From the NCBI GenBank assembly GCA_037134755.1, contig JBAXLO010000170.1, forward strand, positions 1 through 10,288: a stretch of 10,288 nt of DNA. Reading direction: 5' to 3'. Shown one piece after another: positions 1 through 5,689 of this stretch; position 1 is the first letter of the stretch; each line of letters starts with the position of its first letter. The DNA is from JBAXLO01 sp037134755 (GTDB taxonomy: Bacteria > Bacteroidota > Bacteroidia > Bacteroidales > JACABE01). The notes under the pieces are model-generated. The model saw only the letters and a list, made by a program, of their open reading frames with translations. It was not told the DNA's origin and ran no database searches. Both the position numbers and the translations under genes were made by a program.

Positions 1-220
1 TTTAGGATGTATTGTTTTCTGGTAAAACCTTAGAAACTCCTCCGTTTCTTCTAAAAAACTTTTTTTATAATGATGTTGAGAATTGAAATTTCTTTTGTTC
101 ATTAGCATCAAACAATCTATTTAGGACAGTTGCATATTCTTTATTTTCCTCAATGTAATATATCAAAGGTGCTGTATCAAGAAACACTGTTTTGTTTTCA
201 AGTCTGTTTATTAGTCCCAT
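1..220 (-). pseudogene. PIN-domain (VapC-like) toxin, interrupted and cut by the window edge
   Basis: Reading the minus strand from the ATG at 220 gives 51 residues with the start of a PIN-domain ribonuclease: the strand-acid motif VFLDTAPLIYYIE (residues 12-24, first catalytic Asp at 15), then a helix and FQFSTSL. The frame then hits TAA at 65-67. A second frame, open across that stop, continues to the window edge with a plausible helix (SFLEETEEFLRFYQ), which suggests an indel or small deletion just before the stop. The start overlaps the last ten bases of the antitoxin gene, the usual translational coupling in type II toxin-antitoxin operons. PIN toxins cleave RNA using a cluster of acidic residues; the later acidic residues would lie outside the window. 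The PIN call rests on motif recognition. Whether the gene is truly broken or the break is a sequencing error cannot be told from this sequence. Confidence 0.6.
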
Positions 221-432
221 GCTTCTCTTTCTTTTGCAATATAGTTTTCAATATTTACATCCTGCCAAACTTCTTTACCCAATCCTTTTAATTTTGTAAT
301 ATTAATTGATTTGGTTTCATTTGAAGAATGTTTTAGCATAGAAACAATCTTCGACATTACATTAATCTTATTAGTGTAATCAAGTGCTTCTATTTCCTGA
401 ATTATATTGTTAATATTTATAGTGCTACTCAT
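211..432 (-). CDS. Antitoxin of a VapBC-like type II module
   Basis: This 73-residue protein lies directly upstream of, and overlaps by ten bases, the PIN-domain toxin start. The N-terminal half (residues 1-35) is predicted helical and may contain the dimerisation or DNA-binding part. The C-terminal half ends in LKGLGKEVWQDVNIENYIAKEREAWD-type sequence (residues 48-73), with the hydrophobic and Trp-rich pattern characteristic of small Bacteroidota and cyanobacterial antitoxins that precede PIN toxins. The expected role is to bind and neutralise the toxin and to repress its own operon. The start at 432 sits about 15 bases downstream of a good -7 box (448-455), so the mRNA would have a very short leader. 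If the toxin is inactive, this gene may be a remnant or may protect against related toxins. Confidence 0.75.
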   Translation of the reverse strand: MSSTININNIIQEIEALDYTNKINVMSKIVSMLKHSSNETKSINITKLKGLGKEVWQDVNIENYIAKEREAWD

Positions 433-440
433 GTTCTTAT

Positions 441-538
441 TTTTTTACAAAGATACTATATAATTATGAATTATGAATTATGAATTGTTTTTTATTTACA
501 ACCAAAGCTTGGGTTTAAATATAAAAGAGAAGAAAAAA
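441..538 (-). repeat. Upstream (promoter-bearing) repeat, copy 1
   Basis: About 95 bp nearly identical to 1063-1160; I count roughly six mismatches by eye. It contains the -7 box, three tandem copies of ATTCATA-like sequence, and a distal block around the palindromic CCAAAGCTTGG followed by GTTTAAATAT. Both full copies end just upstream of the start codon of a small toxin-antitoxin-like operon. Confidence 0.85.
448..455 (-). promoter_or_regulatory. Promoter -7 box of the antitoxin operon
   Basis: Minus strand TATCTTTG matches the Bacteroidota -7 consensus TAnnTTTG exactly. It lies 15 bases before the antitoxin ATG, which implies a leader of roughly ten bases. No clear -33 TTG is seen at the right spacing; that region is the ATTCATA tandem repeat. 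The identical box occurs at 1070-1077. Confidence 0.6.
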
Positions 539-545
539 GATAAAT

Positions 546-577
546 TCTCTCCCTTGGAGATGATTTAGGTGAGGTCA
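546..577. repeat. REP-like hairpin, copy 1
   Basis: The hairpin TCTCC-CTT-GGAGA (548-560) is followed by the tail TGATTTAGGTGAGGT. This is the same architecture as the copies at 1212-1620 and near 8289 and 8403: a GC-rich stem, then a purine-rich GGTGRGGT tail. Its end runs into the stop codon of the DUF2442 gene (TGA at 575-577 on the minus strand). Confidence 0.55.
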
Positions 578-799
578 TTCTCTAATTAATCCTTCAATTG
601 AAATATCTTCGTCTATTTTAGGCCAATGTATTCCATAACCTGACGGTGATATTTGATATTCTCTTTTTTCTTCGTCAGTTGCTAAAGCTAGTTTTTTGGA
701 CAGCTCTGCTAATTTATACTTATAAATATGTCCATCAACTTTAATTACTATAAAATCGTTCTCAAAGTTTACTTCTGATATATTATGCAATTTTTCCAT
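575..799 (-). CDS. DUF2442 family protein
   Basis: This gene encodes a 74-residue protein from the ATG at 799. An in-frame ATG at 835 would add 12 residues but would overlap the preceding gene by 35 bases, so the start one base after the upstream stop is preferred; AAGGA lies about nine bases before it. The DUF2442 signature is clear: an N-terminal beta hairpin (FIVIKVDGHIYKYKL), then the C-terminal ISPSGYGIHWPKIDEDISIEGL block. Proteins of this family are commonly encoded beside DUF4160 or RelE-like small proteins and are suspected antitoxin-like or DNA-binding partners, but no biochemical role is established to my knowledge. The stop codon lies inside a REP-like element, so the last residues may have been altered by its insertion. 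Confidence 0.8.
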   Translation of the reverse strand: MEKLHNISEVNFENDFIVIKVDGHIYKYKLAELSKKLALATDEEKREYQISPSGYGIHWPKIDEDISIEGLIRE

Positions 800-800
800 G

Positions 801-1055
801 TTAGTTTTCCTTTTTAAAGTAATTATTCCATTCATTTATCAAATAATCAAAATGATCATAAATAATTTTCTTGATCTCTCTTTTAGCTTGTGAAGTCATA
901 TTGTAAGCATGAGCTTCTTTAATTTCATATTCATCGACTAACAACCAGTATTTACATTCCATCTCCGCTTTCTCTGCATGAATATGCATTGGCTCATTTC
1001 CTTCATTTGAATAGAAAAATAATCTCCACCCTGCTATAATTAATATTGTCGGCAT
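801..1055 (-). CDS. DUF4160 family protein (putative toxin-like partner)
   Basis: This 84-residue protein begins MPTILIIAGWRLFFYSNEGN and continues EPMHIHAEKAEMECKYWL, which is the DUF4160 signature: a beta-hairpin start, the FFYSNEGNEPxHIHxxK motif with conserved His residues (23 and 25), then a C-terminal helix ending in an NEW-type segment. DUF4160 genes are regularly paired with DUF2442 genes in Bacteroidota, Chlorobi and cyanobacteria. The one-base spacing here implies a co-translated pair, and the small size and pairing suggest a toxin-antitoxin-like module. The function is not known, and the conserved His residues could be catalytic or metal-binding. The start at 1055 is 15 bases downstream of a -7 box identical to that of the neighbouring antitoxin operon. 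Confidence 0.8.
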   Translation of the reverse strand: MPTILIIAGWRLFFYSNEGNEPMHIHAEKAEMECKYWLLVDEYEIKEAHAYNMTSQAKREIKKIIYDHFDYLINEWNNYFKKEN

Positions 1056-1062
1056 GTTTATT

Positions 1063-1160
1063 TTTTTTACAAAGATACTATATAATTATGAATTATGAAT
1101 TATGAATTATTTTTTATTTATAACCAAAGTTCGGGTTTAAATATAAATAAGAAGAAGAAA
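1063..1160 (-). repeat. Upstream (promoter-bearing) repeat, copy 2
   Basis: This copy aligns base for base with 441-538 at an offset of 622 and is about 93 percent identical by hand count. It carries the same -7 box, the ATTCATA triplication and the distal GTTTAAATAT block. It begins eight bases upstream of the DUF4160 start codon. Confidence 0.85.
1070..1077 (-). promoter_or_regulatory. Promoter -7 box of the DUF4160/DUF2442 operon
   Basis: TATCTTTG on the minus strand, identical in sequence and in distance to the start codon to the box at 448-455. It is part of the duplicated upstream repeat. Confidence 0.6.
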
Positions 1161-1211
1161 AACAATTTACCTTTAGATAAAACGAATTTATATAAATACC
1201 TGAATCAAATT

Positions 1212-1620
1212 CCTCCCCTCTCAGGGCTACTCTTTATACACATCTTTTATGTTTATTAATAAATAGAATTTAATATTTATTTTCTTTTGTCTTAGGATAG
1301 ACATCAAAGAATTAACGTTACAAAACAAGCTTTTAAAAATGTGCGCGCGGTTTAGCTAAGCAATCCACGAGTTCCTACGAACTAATGTTAAATAAGATAA
1401 AAATCTATCATAGGAACGGCTTGGATTGCGAGATGATTTTTTAAAGCTTAGTTTTGAAGTAAATTCTTTGCAGTCTTGATTTTTGTTACTTTTGATCAAG
1501 CAAAAGTAAATAAAGAAAAATAATAATTTACAGATAAAAGCAAAACATAATTCTCATTTATTTAGAAACTTATAAAGTTGTGTATAAAGAGTAGCCTCTC
1601 AGGGGAGGTTAGGTGGGGTT
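1212..1620. repeat. REP-like hairpin, copy 2, split by a mobile element
   Basis: Removing 1227-1594 and one copy of the 10-bp duplication restores CCTCCCCT-CTC-AGGGGAGG, a perfect 8-bp-stem hairpin, followed by TTAGGTGGGGTT. This matches the hairpin-plus-tail form of the copy at 546-577. The interrupting element went into the hairpin loop and its flank. Confidence 0.7.
1227..1594. mobile_element. MITE-like non-autonomous element (368 bp)
   Basis: The ends are perfect 16-bp terminal inverted repeats: CTACTCTTTATACACA at 1227-1242 and its reverse complement at 1579-1594. Directly outside both ends is the same 10-bp sequence CCTCTCAGGG (1217-1226 and 1595-1604), a target-site duplication. The interior has no open reading frame of useful length. 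It is a long imperfect palindrome: GCAATCCACGAGTTCCTA (1360-1377) pairs with 1412-1429, and the flanks around 1304-1340 pair with 1435-1473. It also contains a 9-bp perfect hairpin, TTACTTTTG/CAAAAGTAA (1486-1509). The structure is that of a miniature element mobilised in trans by an unseen transposase. I cannot assign the family; a 10-bp duplication fits only some IS families. Confidence 0.8.
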
Positions 1621-1624
1621 GCTT

Positions 1625-1666
1625 TTATAACCTAAGTTCGGGTTTAAATATAAATAAGAAGAAAAC
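1625..1666 (-). repeat. Upstream repeat, copy 3 (distal part only)
   Basis: TAAGTTCGGGTTTAAATAT and the following AAATAAGAAGAA block match the distal part of copy 2 (about 1123-1160). The promoter box, the ATTCATA repeats and any gene are missing; the repeat starts directly after the REP-like tail. It looks like the scar of a lost or rearranged module. Confidence 0.6.
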
Positions 1667-2100
1667 AAATCATTTTAGATACAATCTAATTTTATTTGGT
1701 AATTTGATCGAAAAGTAGTACTTTTGAAAAAATAAAGGTATGTAATGCTTTAATTAATAAAAGACTATATGTAGATATTAAACTAAGTCTACATGTTATT
1801 AAAGAAAGAAACAATACATTAATTTGATTTAATAATTCATATTATTTAACTAATAAATTAATAATAGAATAATGTGAATATATATCAATACAAAATATAC
1901 ATGATATTATAGATACTTTAATAAATGGTTATAGATGCTTTAATAATTTAGGTTTTATAGATAGTGTTTATTATAGATGACATGACATTATAAATATGAT
2001 TATAAATGTTTTGTTAAAAATGGAAATGAATACCAAATTAATTAAGTACCACATATTAATATTTTCCTAATTTAATTAATAATATTTTAATACGTTTTTT
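1667..2100. other. AT-rich gene-free stretch
   Basis: No convincing gene is seen on either strand. The sequence is extremely AT-rich. It contains a small hairpin (ATGTAGA at 1769-1775 with TCTACAT at 1788-1794) and four copies of TTATAGAT (starting at 1907, 1929, 1955 and 1971), of which the first two extend to TTATAGATRCTTTAATAA. It could hold the promoter of the gene at 2101, but no good -7/-33 pair was found. Confidence 0.5.
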
Positions 2101-2409
2101 ATGAACATTTTTAAATTAATTTTAGACATTTTAAGATGGTTTTTCTCAGGAGTTGGTGTAAAAATCTTAGAATACTTAGGAATTTTTAATTCTGGAAAAA
2201 ATCATGATTCAGATTTTATAACAGTAACTATTCCACCACAACCTTTATATGGGCATATTTGTGAGAATAATATGGTGATAAATAAAAAAGAAATCAAATC
2301 TGTAGAAGATGCCCCCTATAATGAAAAATTCAGAACAAATATTATCATGAAAGATAATAGTAGATATAGTGTTGTTGAGACTCAAGAACAAATATTAAAG
2401 AAGTTATAA
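2101..2409 (+). CDS. Small putative membrane-associated protein of unknown function
   Basis: This 102-residue protein is the only plus-strand gene in the left half that I accept. Residues 3-28 (FKLILDILRWFFSGVGVKILEYLGIF) form a hydrophobic or amphipathic helix that could anchor it to the inner membrane. After a polar linker, residues 46-102 look like a small beta-rich domain: a VINKKEIKSVED segment, a strand with NIIMKDNSRYSVVET, and a final QEQILKKL helix. That order (residue-recognition strand, charged turn, second strand, short helix) resembles small FlbD-like or ligand-sensing folds, but I do not recognise a family. No Shine-Dalgarno site is visible, which is normal for this phylum. It converges on the nuclease pair and shares its terminator. 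It is accepted because of its length, the absence of an overlapping alternative, and the well-placed terminator 22 bases downstream. Confidence 0.6.
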   Translation: MNIFKLILDILRWFFSGVGVKILEYLGIFNSGKNHDSDFITVTIPPQPLYGHICENNMVINKKEIKSVEDAPYNEKFRTNIIMKDNSRYSVVETQEQILKKL

Positions 2410-2430
2410 AGATAAAATTAAATAAATAAT

Positions 2431-2484
2431 AAAAATAGGACTATTTAAGATTTTATAGCCAATATATAGTCCTATTTTTTTGTT
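2431..2484. terminator. Bidirectional intrinsic terminator
   Basis: A perfect 14-bp inverted repeat, AAAAATAGGACTAT (2431-2444) with ATAGTCCTATTTTT (2466-2479), separated by 21 bases. It has a T-run on the plus-strand side and a matching A-run (T-run on the minus strand) on the other. It sits between two convergent genes and can end both. Confidence 0.8.
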
Positions 2485-2521
2485 TTAACATTAAATAAAA
2501 AAACAAGTGTTTAATATCTAT

Positions 2522-3253
2522 TTATAAGCCTAATTTAGAATTTGCAAAATCATAAAATTCTTTTTCAGTCATAAATTCCCCATCAATAAAACAATTATTA
2601 ATAAGATCATATATTTTAGAATTATGTGTATACTGATATTTTAATCCCCAAAGTTTATAAAAATCTTCTTTTTTGGCAATAATGCTTTCTTCCATTCCTA
2701 ATGGAGGTCTATAAATCTGGAATTCCAAAAATTGATGAAATAATAAAGGAATATGAATTTCACTAGGAAATTCATCACCAAATTCATTGATGATTAAATC
2801 AGAAAAATGAGTGTATAACTCTTGTAATATTTTATCTATATTTTCAATTAAACTGTCATTATAAACCGAATATATATAAATTTTCGTATCTAAAAATTCA
2901 ATTTTTAATTGATAACAGTCTAATATTGGATTTACTTTTTTTAATTCTTTATATGCATTTTTTAAAGGAACGAAAATATATCTATCAAGAATAGGGTCTA
3001 TAATTTTATCTAAAGCTTTACTAGCTAAGTAAACAGAAATTATTTTAAAGTAATCTTTAGCATTAAGATTTATAATAAAATCTACTATAAATTGATATGC
3101 CCCACCACCTCTACCAGTTGGAATTGCCTTGACAAAAGAAGTGTAATCTTTTGAAATTTGTTTTTTAAAGGTCTCAATTTCATTAAAATCTTCTACCCCG
3201 ATATTATATTGAAAAGCGTCATAAATTATTTTAATTGAAGGTTTTTCTTCCAT
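2522..3253 (-). CDS. Unknown 243-residue protein paired with a nuclease gene
   Basis: I do not recognise this family. The protein has no signal peptide. An N-terminal strand (IKIIYDAF, residues 7-14) is followed by a charged helix and a glycine-rich loop, PTGRGGGAYQFIVDFI (residues 45-60). A helical, moderately hydrophobic stretch (65-105) follows, then a beta-hairpin-like segment around LKIEFLDTKIYIYSVY (116-131). The C-terminal helices contain aromatic-rich FHQFLEFQIYRPP (172-184) and end in DGEFMTEKEFYDFANSKLGL. The order of strand, helix, Gly-rich loop and helix loosely recalls small effector-associated adaptor domains of bacterial conflict systems, but that is only an impression. It begins 53 bases after the stop of the nuclease-like gene, on the same strand and with the same very low GC, so the two are probably one transcript ending at the shared terminator. 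A role as regulator, sensor or immunity partner of the nuclease is inference. Confidence 0.65.
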   Translation of the reverse strand: MEEKPSIKIIYDAFQYNIGVEDFNEIETFKKQISKDYTSFVKAIPTGRGGGAYQFIVDFIINLNAKDYFKIISVYLASKALDKIIDPILDRYIFVPLKNAYKELKKVNPILDCYQLKIEFLDTKIYIYSVYNDSLIENIDKILQELYTHFSDLIINEFGDEFPSEIHIPLLFHQFLEFQIYRPPLGMEESIIAKKEDFYKLWGLKYQYTHNSKIYDLINNCFIDGEFMTEKEFYDFANSKLGL

Positions 3254-3306
3254 CGACTTATGTTTTTAATTATTACTATTATTATTTTAATAATACATTT
3301 TATATA

Positions 3307-4260
3307 TTACGATCCATATGGTATTGTCAACATAATTTTATCAAAGATTTCTTCTTTTATTCCTTTTTTTAATAATTCTAAAAAAGTAACATATTCGAAA
3401 AGATATTTCTTTTCTTTTGCTAACTCTATCCATTTTATATTATTACTATTTGCAATTCCCTTAGTTAAATTTAAAATCAATGTTTGTATATAAATTAATG
3501 TATTATTGGGAATATATTTAATGTTTATAAAATTATCATCCTCTTCAATTACTTCTTCTGAAAACATTCCTATAATTAATGCAAAATATGATGGATTCAA
3601 AGATTCAATTCTTTTATTGTCCTTTCCAATATAATAGAAACTTTCTAATGAAACTGAATAATCAATTTCATTCCCTTTTACTAATTTTTTTGTTATCTTT
3701 TTAAACTTAAAGTTTAAAGAAAAATGTTCATATGCAATAACTATGTAATCGCCAGCAAATATTGATAACATGTTTTGTTTTATTGCTTTTTCAATATCAA
3801 TTTTATAGTTTAAGTTAGGCTTTTCAAAAAGTGTGATGTCAAATAATGTCCAAATATCAAATGTATTGCATTTCCATGCTATCAATAATGGTATATTGAC
3901 TTTTTTAGAATAATTAATCAAAGATTTATAGTATTTTTCTGACCAACTTAATTTTGTATCTTTTGATGTTTTTATCTCTATTAAATAGGGTGTCTCTTTA
4001 CCATTATCATTATGGATAACTAATAAATCAGGAATTATATAATCTCGTTTAGCTGTTGATGGAATTTGTATTTGCTCAAGTTTATGAATTAATGTAAATC
4101 TATCTGACCAATTTAAAAGATAAATAAATTCATCTTCTTGAATCAAACCATTATCTAGCTGTTTAATCCTATCTAAAATAAGATTAATATCTACATCCCA
4201 ACCTAATTCAGTTGTAATCTTTTGAATTAATCTAGATTTTTCATCAATTCCTTTTGTCAT
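3307..4260 (-). CDS. PD-(D/E)XK nuclease-like protein
   Basis: This 317-residue protein has a visible PD-(D/E)XK core: PD in DYIIPDLLVIHND (Asp 78), then PYLIEIKTS (Glu 95, Lys 97) at the expected spacing, followed by a helix with KYYKSLINYSKK and the strand NIPLLIAWK (123-130). These are the beta-hairpin catalytic residues and the following helix-strand unit of restriction-endonuclease-like folds. The N-terminal 70 residues are helical. Residues 135-317 form a long mixed region with no motif I know, perhaps for substrate binding. Such proteins cleave DNA or RNA in restriction, repair or defence. The gene starts at 4260 and leads a probable two-gene operon with the unknown gene at 2522-3253. 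There is no methyltransferase, helicase or integrase beside it, so it is not an ordinary restriction-modification unit. The nuclease fold is well supported; its target and role are unknown. Confidence 0.75.
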   Translation of the reverse strand: MTKGIDEKSRLIQKITTELGWDVDINLILDRIKQLDNGLIQEDEFIYLLNWSDRFTLIHKLEQIQIPSTAKRDYIIPDLLVIHNDNGKETPYLIEIKTSKDTKLSWSEKYYKSLINYSKKVNIPLLIAWKCNTFDIWTLFDITLFEKPNLNYKIDIEKAIKQNMLSIFAGDYIVIAYEHFSLNFKFKKITKKLVKGNEIDYSVSLESFYYIGKDNKRIESLNPSYFALIIGMFSEEVIEEDDNFINIKYIPNNTLIYIQTLILNLTKGIANSNNIKWIELAKEKKYLFEYVTFLELLKKGIKEEIFDKIMLTIPYGS

Positions 4261-4329
4261 TTTGATTTGCTTTATTATATTTTTAATACAAATATTTTTT
4301 TAATATGAGTAAGTAAATTTCTATTTTAT

Positions 4330-5679
4330 TTAATCCTTTAAACAACGTACTGAAAAGCCGCATCCCATATTATTGCTGACACTATATACATTGCTGCTAT
4401 CGTAGCGTATACCTCTATTCAATGCATTTGTTGTTGAGCTCATTGTTGAGCTCCACCAACAAACAACAAAGCTAAAATCGTTATATAAACCTGTGTAATA
4501 ACGATCACCAATAGGAATTGCTGTAAAGCCAGTTTCGTTGGTTGCAGAAGTATTAGGACTATACCAATGCAAAGTACCTGCTTCTTTTAGTTTGCCACCA
4601 GCTACACTTAGCCCCCCCAAATAGGTTGTTAGTGATGTCCATTCTGCATCTGAGGGTACATGCCATCCTATTGGACATAAATTACGAGAGTCAGCTATTG
4701 TATAAAAATTATATAATCTACCATAAGTAAAAGTAATATTTGTATCATTATTATAGTTGCAATATGCTCCAGTTAAAAGTGTAGCCCAAGCAGTATTATC
4801 AGTAACATTAGGAATTGAATCACCATTTCTATAATGTGTTGTTTTTAGATTTTGTTCTATCCATACTTGAGTACCGATGTGAACAGTATCATATTTATTC
4901 ATATCAATATCATAAACTTTTGAAGGATCAAGTGTAGTAAAATTTATTTCATTTCCATAGTTTGTACCTGCACTATTAGAAGCATAAGCTCTAATATAAT
5001 ACGTAGTAACAGGTGATAACCCTGTAATTGAACTCGAATAAATTCCAGTCCCAGAACTATCTGTTGTTATGTTATTAGTTATTGTAGGATTTGGAGATGT
5101 ATTCCAACAAACACCACGTACCGATATTGTTGCACCTCCATCACTTATAATATTACCGCTACTTAAGGCTGTGTAAAACATTATTGAAGAAACTGATGTA
5201 GTTATAACAGTTGGTTTTATGGGTAGTGTTGTAAAAATCACCTGATTGCCATAAGCAATACCAAAACTATTAATAGCATAAGCTCTTATATAATAAGTAG
5301 TATGATATATTAGTTGAGTTAGTGAACTTGTAAAAGTTCCTGTTCCTGAACTATCAATAGTTATACTATCTGATATTGTTGGATTTGATGAAGTACTCCA
5401 ACAAATGCCACGTGCTGTTATTTTTGTACCACCGTCATTTGTTATATTACCCCCACTTATTGCAGTAAAGGCTGTTATTGAAGACGCTGTTAAAGTTGTT
5501 AGTGTAGCAAGTGTAATTATTTGTCCTTTTTTATTAAGTTTGGTAATATTTCCAATTTGTCCGTTCTGGTCAATATAATTAGAGCTAGTATCCGCATTCT
5601 GACCATATTTAGTTATCCCTTGTGCTAATATTCCATTTGTAATAAATATACAAAGGAATATAATAAAATATTTTTTCAC
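4330..5679 (-). CDS. Secreted surface protein with two Fn3-like repeats and a FISUMP domain
   Basis: The likely start is GTG at 5679, giving 449 residues that begin VKKYFIIFLCIFITNGILAQ, a standard signal peptide. The upstream in-frame ATG at 5721 lies inside the preceding gene and would place a hydrophobic Ile-rich extension before the Lys residues. Two homologous beta-sandwich-like repeats follow (about 55-152 and 155-250), each with the SGGNIxxDGG, RGxCWxTSxNPTI, DSSGTGxxxSS and TTYYIRAYAxNSxGxxYGN pattern. The C-terminal part (256-449) is the Fibrobacter-type major paralogous (FISUMP) domain: VxIGTQVWIEQNLKTT, CPIGWHVPSDAEW, ETGFTAIP and the ending GFSVRCLKD. Such proteins are exported and often form variable surface layers or adhesins; no enzymatic role is known. 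It is the last gene of a three-gene operon, ten bases after the previous stop. Confidence 0.9.
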   Translation of the reverse strand: MKKYFIIFLCIFITNGILAQGITKYGQNADTSSNYIDQNGQIGNITKLNKKGQIITLATLTTLTASSITAFTAISGGNITNDGGTKITARGICWSTSSNPTISDSITIDSSGTGTFTSSLTQLIYHTTYYIRAYAINSFGIAYGNQVIFTTLPIKPTVITTSVSSIMFYTALSSGNIISDGGATISVRGVCWNTSPNPTITNNITTDSSGTGIYSSSITGLSPVTTYYIRAYASNSAGTNYGNEINFTTLDPSKVYDIDMNKYDTVHIGTQVWIEQNLKTTHYRNGDSIPNVTDNTAWATLLTGAYCNYNNDTNITFTYGRLYNFYTIADSRNLCPIGWHVPSDAEWTSLTTYLGGLSVAGGKLKEAGTLHWYSPNTSATNETGFTAIPIGDRYYTGLYNDFSFVVCWWSSTMSSTTNALNRGIRYDSSNVYSVSNNMGCGFSVRCLKD

Positions 5680-5689
5680 AATTATAATT

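Noticed and set aside
1227..1594. Structured non-coding RNA gene in the palindromic interior
   Set aside because: The terminal repeats and target duplication explain the structure as a mobile element without needing an RNA gene.
3260..3493. Plus-strand open frame with hydrophobic residues
   Set aside because: It lies opposite the end of the PD-(D/E)XK nuclease gene and the spacer after it; the apparent membrane helices come from AT-rich sequence.
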